A stretch of 33,828 nt of DNA from Deltaproteobacteria bacterium (GCA_016218885.1 JACRCT010000581.1:1-33828), one strand, 5' to 3'; shown: positions 11,454 through 20,160, counted from the first letter of the stretch. Made by a program: numbers and translations. Notes: generated by a model not told the origin, from the letters alone.

Positions 11454-11529
11454 CCCGCGGGTCAGCGCTGCTGGCGCCGCGGCGCGGGGCGTGGGGATCC
11501 GTCACTCCGGCCTTCGAGTCTCTGGCACA

Positions 11530-11943
11530 ATGCTCGCCATGCGCGACGTCCCGACCTCGGCCGAGTACCGCTTCCCCTGCAAGGTCTACTACGAGGACAC
11601 CGACTGCATGGGCGTGGTCTACCACGCCAACTACCTCAAGTATTTCGAGCGGGCGCGCACCGAGTTCCTGGCCGCGCGCGGCATCAGCGTGGCCGCCCTC
11701 GGAGAGCAGGGAACGCTGTTCGTGGTCTACCGCATCGAGATGACCTTCAAGTCTCCCGCCCGCCTCGGCGATGAGCTGGAGGTGGTCTCCCGCGCCCGCC
11801 TCACCTCGCCCTACCGCGTCACGTTCGACCAGCGCATCGAGTGCTCCGCCCGCTCCCCCAAGCCTCTGATCGTCGGCGAGGTGGAAATCGTCTGCATCGA
11901 CCCGCAGGGCGGGCTGAAGGCCATCCCCGACCTGGGGCTCTAG
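11530..11943 (+). CDS. YbgC/FadM-type hot-dog acyl-CoA thioesterase
   Basis: YRFPCKVYYEDTDCMGVVYHANYLKYFERARTEFLAARGIS.. hallmark of 4-hydroxybenzoyl-CoA thioesterase-like family; start may be 11530 or 11539. Confidence 0.9.
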   Translation: MLAMRDVPTSAEYRFPCKVYYEDTDCMGVVYHANYLKYFERARTEFLAARGISVAALGEQGTLFVVYRIEMTFKSPARLGDELEVVSRARLTSPYRVTFDQRIECSARSPKPLIVGEVEIVCIDPQGGLKAIPDLGL

Positions 11944-12030
11944 CTTCGCGCGCCGAGAGCCCTGCCGGGTTCGGGGTCCGGCGACCGGTGTCAGAGCCGG
12001 GAGCCTCAGCGACCGATCCTTCTGTCCTTC

Positions 12031-12052
12031 CGAGACCCCCAGGCCGGTCTCG
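12031..12052 (+). terminator. Terminator-like hairpin after thioesterase gene (no strong U tract)
   Basis: CGAGACC-CCCAGGCC-GGTCTCG, perfect 7-bp stem. Confidence 0.35.
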
Positions 12053-12198
12053 AGCGGGCACCCCGGTGACCGAGCTCGCTCCGCGACTCATCAGCCGCTC
12101 TGCCCTGGCCCGCTCCCAGCTCTCGCGTGACCCACAAGCCCAACGCTGCTCCAAGGCCACCTGGAAAGGGTGCGCCTCCGGCGCGTCGGGCGCCCGGC

Positions 12199-12240
12199 TT
12201 GACATCGTGTCGTGACAACACCAATATGGTGTCGACACCA
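12199..12240 (+). promoter_or_regulatory. Promoter with overlapping palindromic operator cluster upstream of the SPFH/NAD-kinase-like pair
   Basis: Perfect -35 TTGACA (12199-12204), 17-nt spacer to AT-rich CAATAT; ACACCA-ATA-TGGTGT (12218-12232) overlaps the perfect 14-bp palindrome TGGTGTCGACACCA (12227-12240). Confidence 0.6.
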
Positions 12241-12283
12241 CACCAAGCCGCTTGGGGCGGCCTGGCTCGACTCGGAGGCGCGC

Positions 12284-13237
12284 ATGTTCGGCATCGAGTA
12301 CCTGAAGGCCACTCCCACGACCTACGTGCTGCATTACAAGGGCGGGCGGGCGAAGCGCGAGGGCGCCGGGCTCTCGTTCTTCTACTACGGGCCCACCTCC
12401 ACCGTGGTGGCGGTTCCCCTGGCGACCGCCGACGTCCCGTTCGTGTTCAACGAGTTCACCCGCGACTTCCAGGAGCTGACCGTGCAGGGCCAGCTCACCT
12501 ATCGGGTCAGCGACCCGAAGAAGCTCGCCGGGTTGCTCGACTTCAGCGTCGATGCTCGGGGCAAGCACCGCTCCGAGGACCCCGCTAAGCTCGAGGAGCG
12601 GCTGGTGCAGGCCACTCAGGTCCTGGCCGCGGGTGTGGTGGCCCGGCTCACCCTGCGCGAGGCGCTGGGGGCCTGTGACGCCCTGGTCGCCGAGGTGAGC
12701 GCGGGGCTGCGCAAGGCGGAGGCGGTCTCGATGCTGGGGATCGAGCCGCTGGGCCTGTCCATCCTCTCCATCCGGGCGAACCCGGAGATGGCGCGCGCTC
12801 TCGAGGCCGAGGCCCGCGAGAGCCTGCAGCGGGAGGCCGACGAGGCCATCTACGCCCGCCGCAACGCCGCGGTGGAGCAGGAGCGCACCATCAAGGAGAG
12901 CGAGCTCAACACCGAGATCGCGGTGGAGCAGAAGAAGCGCGAGATCCGCGAGAAGCAGATGGCCGCGGAGATCGCGGTCGAGGAGCAGCGCACCGCCCTC
13001 GTCGCCAAGCGCGCCGAGAACGAGAAGCGCGACGCCGACACCCGCGCCTATGCCATCGAGGCCACGCTCAAGCCGCTGCGCGAGGCCGACTGGAAGACCC
13101 TGATGGCGGTGGCGGCTCACGGCGGCGACCCGAAGATGATGATCGCCCTCGCGTTCCGAGAGATGGCCGAGAACGCCACCAAGATCGGCGAGCTCAACAT
13201 CAGCCCCGACCTGCTCAAGTCGCTGTTGGCCAAGTGA
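12284..13237 (+). CDS. SPFH/stomatin-like domain protein
   Basis: Long charged helical segment EQERTIKESELNTEIAVEQKKREIREKQMAAEIAVEEQRTALVAKRAENEKRDADTRAYAIEA typical of SPFH proteins; GGAGG upstream of ATG 12284. Confidence 0.75.
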   Translation: MFGIEYLKATPTTYVLHYKGGRAKREGAGLSFFYYGPTSTVVAVPLATADVPFVFNEFTRDFQELTVQGQLTYRVSDPKKLAGLLDFSVDARGKHRSEDPAKLEERLVQATQVLAAGVVARLTLREALGACDALVAEVSAGLRKAEAVSMLGIEPLGLSILSIRANPEMARALEAEARESLQREADEAIYARRNAAVEQERTIKESELNTEIAVEQKKREIREKQMAAEIAVEEQRTALVAKRAENEKRDADTRAYAIEATLKPLREADWKTLMAVAAHGGDPKMMIALAFREMAENATKIGELNISPDLLKSLLAK

Positions 13238-13244
13238 GCCAGCC

Positions 13245-14165
13245 ATGTTCGAGAAGCTCGTTCTCGTGACGCGAAAGACCCGGCTGCAGCAGCTGATCGA
13301 GCGCTTCAACAGCCGGGCGCAGGCGAAGTTCTACATCGAGCACGCGGGCGGCGACTTCGGCGACTACCTGCACGAGGACGAGGTCTACTCCCGCTCGCTC
13401 GAGGCCTTGCATCGTGGGCTCGACCTGGGGTTGAAGGTCCAGCAGATCGAGCGCGCCATCGTGCCCACCTTCCTCTTCACCGAGAAGGACCTGGTGGTGG
13501 CCGTGGGCCAGGACGGGCTGGTCGCCAACGTAGCCAAGTACGCCGGCGCCCAGCCCATCGTGGCCGTCAACCCCGACCCCGAGCGCTTTGACGGCGTGCT
13601 CCTGCCCTTCCAGACGCCGCAGGCGCCCGGCGCGGTGACCCGTGTGCTCGAGGGCAAGGCCCGCTTCCGCCAGGTCACGCTGGCCGAGGCCCGGTTGGGG
13701 GACGGGCAGCGCCTCCTGGGCTTCAATGACCTGTTCGTCGGGGCCCGCTCCCACGTCTCGGCGCGCTACCGGATAGGCCTCGGTGAGCGCCAGGAGCCCC
13801 AGTCCTCGAGCGGGGTCCTGGTCTCCACTGGGGCCGGCTCCACCGGCTGGCTCTCGTCGGTCTTCAACATGGCTGCGGAGATCGCCTCCTTCACCGGCGG
13901 CAAGGCTGGAGCCCCGGTGCGCCTGGACTGGGAAGACCCCCGATTGGTCTTCGTGGTCCGCGAGCCCTTCTCCAGCAGGCACTCGCAGGCGGGGCTGGTG
14001 GCCGGAGTGCTCAAGGCTGGCGAGGCGCTGCGGCTCGAGTCGCAGATGCCCTCCGGCGGAGTCATCTTCTCCGACGGAGTGGAGAGCGACGCCCTGGCCT
14101 TCAACTCGGGGGCGATCGCCAGCATCGGGGCCGCGGCGCAGGGCACCCGGCTCGTGGTCGGCTAG
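13245..14165 (+). CDS. NAD kinase-like (ATP-NAD kinase superfamily) protein, divergent
   Basis: VVAVGQDGLVANVAKY (GGDGT-like), GFNDLFVG (NE/D-like), VLVSTGAGSTGWLSSVF (TGSTAY-like glycine-rich motif); starts 7 nt after the SPFH stop. Confidence 0.72.
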   Translation: MFEKLVLVTRKTRLQQLIERFNSRAQAKFYIEHAGGDFGDYLHEDEVYSRSLEALHRGLDLGLKVQQIERAIVPTFLFTEKDLVVAVGQDGLVANVAKYAGAQPIVAVNPDPERFDGVLLPFQTPQAPGAVTRVLEGKARFRQVTLAEARLGDGQRLLGFNDLFVGARSHVSARYRIGLGERQEPQSSSGVLVSTGAGSTGWLSSVFNMAAEIASFTGGKAGAPVRLDWEDPRLVFVVREPFSSRHSQAGLVAGVLKAGEALRLESQMPSGGVIFSDGVESDALAFNSGAIASIGAAAQGTRLVVG

Positions 14166-14186
14166 GCTTCGTCGAGCTTCGCCGCC

Positions 14187-15422
14187 CTACGGCCCCCGCG
14201 CCTCGGTGAAGAGCAGCCGAGTACCGTCAGGAGCGAGGGCGAGACGCCTGCCGATGGCCCAGCCGAACCCGATGGTGCCGAGCGCCTCGGGGCCTCCTGC
14301 GGCGGGCGCGACCGGGTCCTCGACGATGGCGAGCTCCTCTCGGCGTGCCCGCACCTCGTCGCCGAGCGCGAACCTCGCGGCGACTCGGGGTGGCTCGCCT
14401 TGGGCGGGGGCCAAGAGCCGATGACCTAGCCGATGAGCGACCCTCGGCGAGACCATGCTCGCCCCTGCGCCGAGATCGAGCTGGAAGAGCCCCGCGACCT
14501 CCCTCCCCAGCCGACCACGAGCGAAGAGGCGCCCGTCGCTCCACTGGAGCGGCTCGACATGGGTCAACTCTCCGGCGAGGTCCCGCCAGCCAGCCTCATC
14601 GAGGTCGCGGTACACAGACAGCGCCAGCGCGCGCCCATCGAGCTCGACCAGCAGGCCCTTGAAGGCGTCCTGCAGCGAGAGGATCCCCGCGACCTTGAGC
14701 TCGGCCGGAAGGTCGGTGACGTTGGCGACCACGCCGCTAACCACGATCCCGCCGAACGATAGCTGGTCCAGGAAGGCGGGGAAGTAGGCGAGGTTGCCTC
14801 CGGTGCGGGGGTGCTCCTTGAGATAGGGGATGCCCTGGCGCTCGCAGAAGGACCTGTCCAGCACGGTGAGGGAGGCGCCGCTGTCGACGATGAAGTCCGC
14901 CGGCGGTCCCCCGTTCACCGAGAGCGGGACCATGGGCAGCGGTATCCGGGTGAGGAGCTCGACGCGGGCACGCCGCTCTCCAGAGACCTCCCGGGGCCGG
15001 CGTGAAGCCAGCCGAGTGAGGGACGAGAGCGCGCACGACTCGGTGTTGCCCGACGCGCAGAGCGACTCGTAGAAGGGTAGCGCCTCGGCGGGGCCGACGG
15101 TCCAGAACAGGGCTCGCGCCAGCTCGTCCTTCCACTCCGCCCGCGCAAGAAGAAGCTCGATTCGCGGATCGCCAGCGAGCAGCCGCAGCAGTGCCGCGTC
15201 ATGTCGGCGCTCGCCGAGCCGGAGCCGTGCGAGAAGCGAGGCGACGAGCTCGCCCCGCTCCTGAAGGCGGTGAATCCATTCGCCCGCAGCTTCGAACTGG
15301 CCCCCGTCGAGCGCCGCGGCGAATGGCGGGGGAGGGCCTGGTTCGGGCTGCTGCATCTCGGGCGCCGGCTTTCCAGCAGCACAGCCGACGGCGAGTAGGA
15401 GCGGGAGGAGGAGCCGTCGCAT
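14187..15422 (-). CDS. Retropepsin-like aspartyl protease lipoprotein
   Basis: MRRLLLPLLLAVGCAAGKP lipobox; ADFIVDSGASLTVLDRSFCERQGIPY active-site-like motif; second degenerate motif FQLDLGAGASMVSPRVAHRLG. Confidence 0.75.
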   Translation of the reverse strand: MRRLLLPLLLAVGCAAGKPAPEMQQPEPGPPPPFAAALDGGQFEAAGEWIHRLQERGELVASLLARLRLGERRHDAALLRLLAGDPRIELLLARAEWKDELARALFWTVGPAEALPFYESLCASGNTESCALSSLTRLASRRPREVSGERRARVELLTRIPLPMVPLSVNGGPPADFIVDSGASLTVLDRSFCERQGIPYLKEHPRTGGNLAYFPAFLDQLSFGGIVVSGVVANVTDLPAELKVAGILSLQDAFKGLLVELDGRALALSVYRDLDEAGWRDLAGELTHVEPLQWSDGRLFARGRLGREVAGLFQLDLGAGASMVSPRVAHRLGHRLLAPAQGEPPRVAARFALGDEVRARREELAIVEDPVAPAAGGPEALGTIGFGWAIGRRLALAPDGTRLLFTEARGP

Positions 15423-15528
15423 CACGAGCCGAACGATACCAGCGCGGCAACGCAGGCCCGAGAAACGACGCACCAGGATGGCGAGAGCGTCGAGCCGTCA
15501 CCATCTGAGGACATGGAGGGTCTGTCCC

Positions 15529-16203
15529 ATGGTGCGCTGGGTTCTACTGGGGATCATGCTCCTGGTCGCGAGCTGTGCCAGCTACACCACGCTCGCTCCG
15601 CCGCCGGGCGCGCCCACCCTTGCCGGGAAGGAGAAGGCCACGGTCGCCGAGAGCAGCGGGGTGCGGATGGTCGTCAATGGCCATTGGAGCGGGCAGCCCT
15701 CGAACCTCCCGGACCTCGTCACGCCGGTGCGGGTCACCCTCGAGAACCACAGCGGCGCGCCCCTTACGGTGCGCTACGACGACTTCGCCTTGCGCACCAG
15801 CGGGTTCGTCGCCCGTGCCCTCCCGCCCTTCGAGATCCAGCGCCCGGGAGCGGAAGGTGGGGCTGGCTGGCCCTATTTCGGCTTCGGCGTGGGGGCGTAC
15901 AGCGGCCCCTTCTACTGGGGCTGGGATCCCTGGCCTGGCTTCGGCTGGTGGGGCTCGGGCTACTACCCCGGCTACTATGGCTCCTACTACTTGGCCGAGC
16001 CGCTCCCGACGCGTGACATGCTCAAGAAGGCCCTCCCCGAGGGCGTGCTCGAAGACGGTGGGCAGGTCTCCGGATACGTCTACTTCCAGCGCGTGCAGGC
16101 GAGCGAAGGAACCCTGGTGCAGCTCTCGCTCGACCTCCTCAACGCCCAGGACAAGTCGAGCGTCGGCTGGATCGGCGTGCCCCTCGTCGTCAAGGAGGGA
16201 TAG
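15529..16203 (+). CDS. Hypothetical lipoprotein with Gly/Tyr/Trp-rich segment
   Basis: MVRWVLLGIMLLVASCASYTTLAPPPG lipobox (ASC); YFGFGVGAYSGPFYWGWDPWPGFGWWGSGYYPGYYGSYY. Confidence 0.7.
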   Translation: MVRWVLLGIMLLVASCASYTTLAPPPGAPTLAGKEKATVAESSGVRMVVNGHWSGQPSNLPDLVTPVRVTLENHSGAPLTVRYDDFALRTSGFVARALPPFEIQRPGAEGGAGWPYFGFGVGAYSGPFYWGWDPWPGFGWWGSGYYPGYYGSYYLAEPLPTRDMLKKALPEGVLEDGGQVSGYVYFQRVQASEGTLVQLSLDLLNAQDKSSVGWIGVPLVVKEG

Positions 16204-16280
16204 CCCCCGCCGCCGTGCCCAGCGCCGAGATCAGCCACCGCTAGCCCCTTCGTCGGGACATCCTGCGCAACATGGCGAAG

Positions 16281-16375
16281 CTTTGGGCTCAGGCTTCAGA
16301 CCCCAGGAGAAGCCTTGGCCTCTGGCGAAGTTGGGCCCGTGGCTGCTTGACCTGAAGCCTGGGGTCCGGAGCCTG
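16281..16375. repeat. Dispersed palindromic intergenic element, copy B (inverted relative to copy A)
   Basis: 16343-16375 is the reverse complement of 5531-5563 with 2 mismatches; imperfect inverted repeat within B: AGGCTTCAGACCCCAGG (16291-16307) / CCTGGGGTCCGGAGCCT (16358-16374). Confidence 0.7.
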
Positions 16376-16417
16376 GCGCCGCCGCCGACACCCGCGTTGG
16401 TTCCGGCTCGGCTGGGT

Positions 16418-16777
16418 TTAGGGGCGAATGGCCCGCTCCACCGTCACCTTGGTGCCAATGCCGCCGCGGACGTTGAACTCGCCGACGACGGTGATGCTCC
16501 GCGGCGCGAGCAGCGAGAAGAGGTCGTCGCAGATGCGGTTGGTGACCGCCTCGTGGAAGGCGCCCTCGTTGCGAAACGACCACAGGTAGAGCTTGAGGCT
16601 CTTGAGCTCGACGCAGAGGCCATCGGGCACGTAGCGGATGACGATGTGAGCGAAGTCCGGCTGGGAGGTCATCGGACACAGGCAGGTGAACTCCGGGCAG
16701 TCGAAGGCGATCTCGTAGTCGCGGTCGGGCGCGGGGTTCTTGAAGGTCTGCAGGTCCTTGCTGGGCTGGCTGGGCAT
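16418..16777 (-). CDS. queF: NADPH-dependent 7-cyano-7-deazaguanine reductase
   Basis: [58 protein letters not shown]: catalytic Cys region and Que[21 protein letters not shown] motif. Confidence 0.93.
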   Translation of the reverse strand: MPSQPSKDLQTFKNPAPDRDYEIAFDCPEFTCLCPMTSQPDFAHIVIRYVPDGLCVELKSLKLYLWSFRNEGAFHEAVTNRICDDLFSLLAPRSITVVGEFNVRGGIGTKVTVERAIRP

Positions 16778-16843
16778 GCTGCGGCTCCGTCGAAAGGCCG
16801 CGGACATTAGCACGCCGCCTCGCGCCCGTGCTGCCTGGTCAGC

Positions 16844-17452
16844 TCAATCGGTCTCGGGCTCCAGGCCGGCCGCCCGCTCGATCGCCGTGACCAGGCTCGG
16901 GCCGTCGAGCGGCTTGCGCAGGCAAGAGTTGGCCCCTGCCTTCGTGGCCTTGCGCTCCAGCTCCCCGCTGATCTTCCCCGCCAGCGCCAGGATCGTGACC
17001 TCTGCAGTGTCGCCGCACTTGCGCAGTTGGCGGAAGACGCTCAAGCCCTCGGCATCGGGGACGGAGAGGTCGTAGACGAGCACGTCCGGTGGGTTGACGG
17101 CCAAGGCCAAGAGGGCCGCCACTCCGCTGTCGGTGCTGACGACGTCCCAGTCCGGCTTGAGCTTCTTGAGCCCCCTGGCAGCCCCGCGCAGCCTCTCGGG
17201 CTCGCTGTCCACGATCATCACGCGCAACCCGTCGGACCCGCTGAGCTCCTGGGGGATGGGCATTCGGTGCTCCACCAGGAAGGAGCGCAGGTTCTCGGCC
17301 CCGACGCGCCGATGCCCGCCCGGCGTTCGGTAGCCCCGCAGCAGGCCCTTGTCGATCCACTTGTGGACCGTCGTGGGGTCGGTGCCGGTCATCCGCCCGA
17401 TATCGTAGGTGGTGAAGACGAGAGGGACTCGCGGGACCTTGGCGGTCTTCAC
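16844..17452 (-). CDS. Regulator with N-terminal MerR/excisionase-like HTH and C-terminal receiver domain
   Basis: FTTYDIGRMTGTDPTTVHKWIDKGLLRGYRTPGGHRRVGAENLRSFL (HTH), then LRVMIVDSEPE..DVLVYDLSVPDAEGLSVFRQL..CLRKPLDGPSLVTAIE (receiver); GTG start with AAAGGGG RBS. Confidence 0.85.
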   Translation of the reverse strand: MKTAKVPRVPLVFTTYDIGRMTGTDPTTVHKWIDKGLLRGYRTPGGHRRVGAENLRSFLVEHRMPIPQELSGSDGLRVMIVDSEPERLRGAARGLKKLKPDWDVVSTDSGVAALLALAVNPPDVLVYDLSVPDAEGLSVFRQLRKCGDTAEVTILALAGKISGELERKATKAGANSCLRKPLDGPSLVTAIERAAGLEPETD

Positions 17453-17469
17453 AGTGGCCCCTTTCTCTG

Positions 17470-17506
17470 CTGGGAGTATTGCTGTACCCCAATTGCAACA
17501 TCCCAG
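17470..17506. promoter_or_regulatory. Inverted repeat just upstream of the HTH-receiver gene (operator candidate)
   Basis: CTGGGA-gta-TTGC-tgtaccccaatt-GCAA-ca-TCCCAG, 17 bp from the GTG start. Confidence 0.5.
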
Positions 17507-17635
17507 ATGCTAGACGAGCGGTGCGTGGAGCACAACACCCTGCGCCTAGCCGCCTGCCTGGAGCCTAGAGCGAGCGTGGGTCAAAGCGGACCCGCGCCCG
17601 CCTGCCAGGTACATCTCGACCCGGGGCCGGGGGCA

Positions 17636-18451
17636 TCACTCTCGGTGCGAGTCTGGAAACGGTGTCAGGCGAATCTGCGCCAACACTCCGAAGTGATCCG
17701 AGGGCCAGGTCCCATCCGCGGCCGGAACGTCCAGGACGATGCGCGAGTCGAGGACCGCTCGCTCGCCGTGATGCAGGACGGGGCCACGCACGAAGATGTA
17801 GTCGATGCGGCGGTTCTGCTCGATCCAGCGCACGGCACAGGGGTTGGTGCTCGAATAGGTGAACCCGTCCGCGCTGGGGTGGCGCCGCGCCCAGGCGTCG
17901 CGAAAGAACGTCCCTCTACCCGCGAGCGAATCGCAGCCGGTGAGGAAGCGGACGACCGCCGCGCTAGGTGCGGTGTTGAAGTCGCCGCACAGCAGCACGA
18001 AGGCGTCGGCCGGGGCCTGGCAGATCTCGTCGAGCGCCAGGACCTGCTCTTCACGGCGGGGCGCGGCCTGGGGCTCCCAGGACAGATGGGTGCTGACCAC
18101 GCGCACCTCTGTCGACGGCGTTCGCACTCTTGCCTGCAAGGCCGCTCGGGGATCGTCCGGCGAGCTGGGCAATGAGTGGTTCTGGACCGAATCGATCGGA
18201 TAGCGGCTCAGGACCGCGTTGCCGACAGGCCCTCCCGGGGAGGAGGGATCGACAACTCCGAAGGCGCTCCCCAGCCCCAACATCCGCGCCAAGGTCGTCG
18301 CTTGGGCAACGAAGGGACCCTCTCGAACCTCTTGAAGCGCAACGACATCGGGCTCGAGGGCTCGCAGCCCCTCCGCCACGACCTCCAGCCGGCGCTCGGG
18401 TTGCTCCCGGTCGTTCCATAGGTTCAGGGTCACCACCCGAATCGAATCCAT
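17636..18451 (-). CDS. Endonuclease/exonuclease/phosphatase family protein
   Basis: MDSIRVVTLNLWNDREQPERR..LEPDVVALQEVREG..VVSTHLSW..LLCGDFNTAPSAAVV..RIDYIFVRG..WPSDHFGVLA. Confidence 0.92.
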   Translation of the reverse strand: MDSIRVVTLNLWNDREQPERRLEVVAEGLRALEPDVVALQEVREGPFVAQATTLARMLGLGSAFGVVDPSSPGGPVGNAVLSRYPIDSVQNHSLPSSPDDPRAALQARVRTPSTEVRVVSTHLSWEPQAAPRREEQVLALDEICQAPADAFVLLCGDFNTAPSAAVVRFLTGCDSLAGRGTFFRDAWARRHPSADGFTYSSTNPCAVRWIEQNRRIDYIFVRGPVLHHGERAVLDSRIVLDVPAADGTWPSDHFGVLAQIRLTPFPDSHRE

Positions 18452-18621
18452 CCTCCAGACCTCGCCCATCAATGTAGGACGGGCCGACACCCACCGACGA
18501 CGCGACGCGGCGAAGCGCCAGGACGCCGGTTACCTTCCAGGTGTCTGCTCTGGCAGGCGCCGAGGGGCTCCCGGAGCGGAGCGCCACCCTCCCGCTGTTT
18601 TCATGTTCCCATGGGGACTCC

Positions 18622-19761
18622 ATGATCGACTTCTCTCTCACCGATGAGCAGAAGGCCCTTCAGGCGGCAGCCCGGAAGTATGCCAAGGAGGTGGTCCGAC
18701 CCGAAGCGGCTCGCCACGACGAGAGCGGCGAGTTTCCGCGCGCGATCATCGCCCAGGCCTTCGAGTTGGGGCTGATGAACATGACCCTCCCCGCCGGTCT
18801 GGGAGGAGTCGATCTGGCCCACATCGATCAAGCCCTGCTGGTCGAGGAGCTTGCCTGGGGCTGCTCGGCGGTAGCGACCTCGATAGTCGCCAATGATCTC
18901 GCCAACCTCCCCATCGAGCTCGGCGGCTCCGAGGAGCAGAAGAAGCGCCTGCTCCCTTCTTTCTCCGAGAAGCTCCGCTTCGCCTCCTTCTGTCTGACCG
19001 AGCCGGGCGCTGGCAGCGACGTCGCGGGGCTCTCGACCACCGCGCGCAAGGTGGGCGACGAGTACGTGCTCGACGGCGCCAAGTGCTTCATCACCAATGG
19101 CGGGGTCGCCGACCAGTACACCGTCTTCGCTTCGCTCGACCGCTCCTTGCGCCACAAGGGCATTGCCTGCTTCGTGGTCGAGGGCAGACCCCAGGGGCTC
19201 ACCGTCGGCCGCCATGAGAACAAGATGGGCCAACGCGCCTCCAACACGGTGGCGTTGACCTTCGAGGAGGTGGTCGTCCCCGCCAGGAACCGCATCGGCG
19301 CCGAGGGTCAGGGTTTCGAGATCGCCATGAAGACCCTGGACAACAGCCGTCCATTGACCGCGGCCATGAGCGTGGGAATCGCCCGCGCGGCGCTCGAATA
19401 CTCGCTTGAGTACACGGCCCAACGCCGCCAGTTCGGCAAGAGACTCGACGAGTTCGAGGGGGTGCAGTTCATGCTCGCTGACATGGCCACCGACCTCGAG
19501 GCCGCACGCCTGCTGGTGTACGAGAGCGCCTGGCTGCTCGATCAGGGCCGACGCAACACCCTCGTGTCCAGCTACGCCAAACGCTTCGCCGCCGATATGG
19601 CCATGCGCGTCACCACCGACGCAGTTCAGCTCTACGGCGGCTACGGCTACATGAAGGACTACCCGGTCGAGAAGCTCATGCGCGACGCCAAGCTCATCCA
19701 GATCTACGAGGGGACCTCGCAGATCCAGCGGCTGGTCATCGCCCGCGAGCTGATCCGGTAG
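18622..19761 (+). CDS. Acyl-CoA dehydrogenase
   Basis: MIDFSLTDEQKALQAAARKYAKEVVRPEAA..FCLTEPGAGSDVAGLSTTA..YGGYGYMKDYPVEKLMRDAKLIQIYEGTSQIQRLVIAREL. Confidence 0.96.
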   Translation: MIDFSLTDEQKALQAAARKYAKEVVRPEAARHDESGEFPRAIIAQAFELGLMNMTLPAGLGGVDLAHIDQALLVEELAWGCSAVATSIVANDLANLPIELGGSEEQKKRLLPSFSEKLRFASFCLTEPGAGSDVAGLSTTARKVGDEYVLDGAKCFITNGGVADQYTVFASLDRSLRHKGIACFVVEGRPQGLTVGRHENKMGQRASNTVALTFEEVVVPARNRIGAEGQGFEIAMKTLDNSRPLTAAMSVGIARAALEYSLEYTAQRRQFGKRLDEFEGVQFMLADMATDLEAARLLVYESAWLLDQGRRNTLVSSYAKRFAADMAMRVTTDAVQLYGGYGYMKDYPVEKLMRDAKLIQIYEGTSQIQRLVIARELIR

Positions 19762-20056
19762 ACGCCTTCCGTCCTGCGGCCCTTGGCTCCTTGGAGGGGC
19801 CAGCCCTCGCGCCCGTGTTCCTTCGACTTCGACGCGCTCTGGCCAATAGGGTGGAAAGACCTTCGGAAATCGGGCAGGTGGGCCCCCCCAGAAGCGCCTT
19901 CCGAGATCCGCCTCAGGGGCGGCGCTTTGCCCGAACCCCTGCCGCCAGGGAACCTACGACTCGACCTGGCTCCTGGTCGGCCTTGGTCACCAGCGGGCAG
20001 GGAGAAAATGCTCCCAAGCTGCCTCGCCCAGATCGAACCTCGCTTTCTGGGAGAGG

Positions 20057-20160
20057 GAGCTGCCGAGGCTCCCGACGAGCTGCCGAGGCTCCCGACGGAG
20101 CTGCCGAGGCTCCCGACGGAGCTGCCGAGGCTCCCGACGGAGCTGCCGAGGCTCCCGACG
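20057..20160. repeat. Five-copy tandem repeat of a hairpin-forming 20/21-mer
   Basis: GAGCTGCCGAGGCTCCCGAC(G) at 20057, 20077, 20098, 20119, 20140; each copy contains GAGC-TGCCGAG-GCTC. Confidence 0.9.

Noticed and set aside
20057-20160. Tandem array as a CRISPR
   Set aside because: Repeats are directly adjacent 20-21-mers with no spacers, and no cas genes are present.
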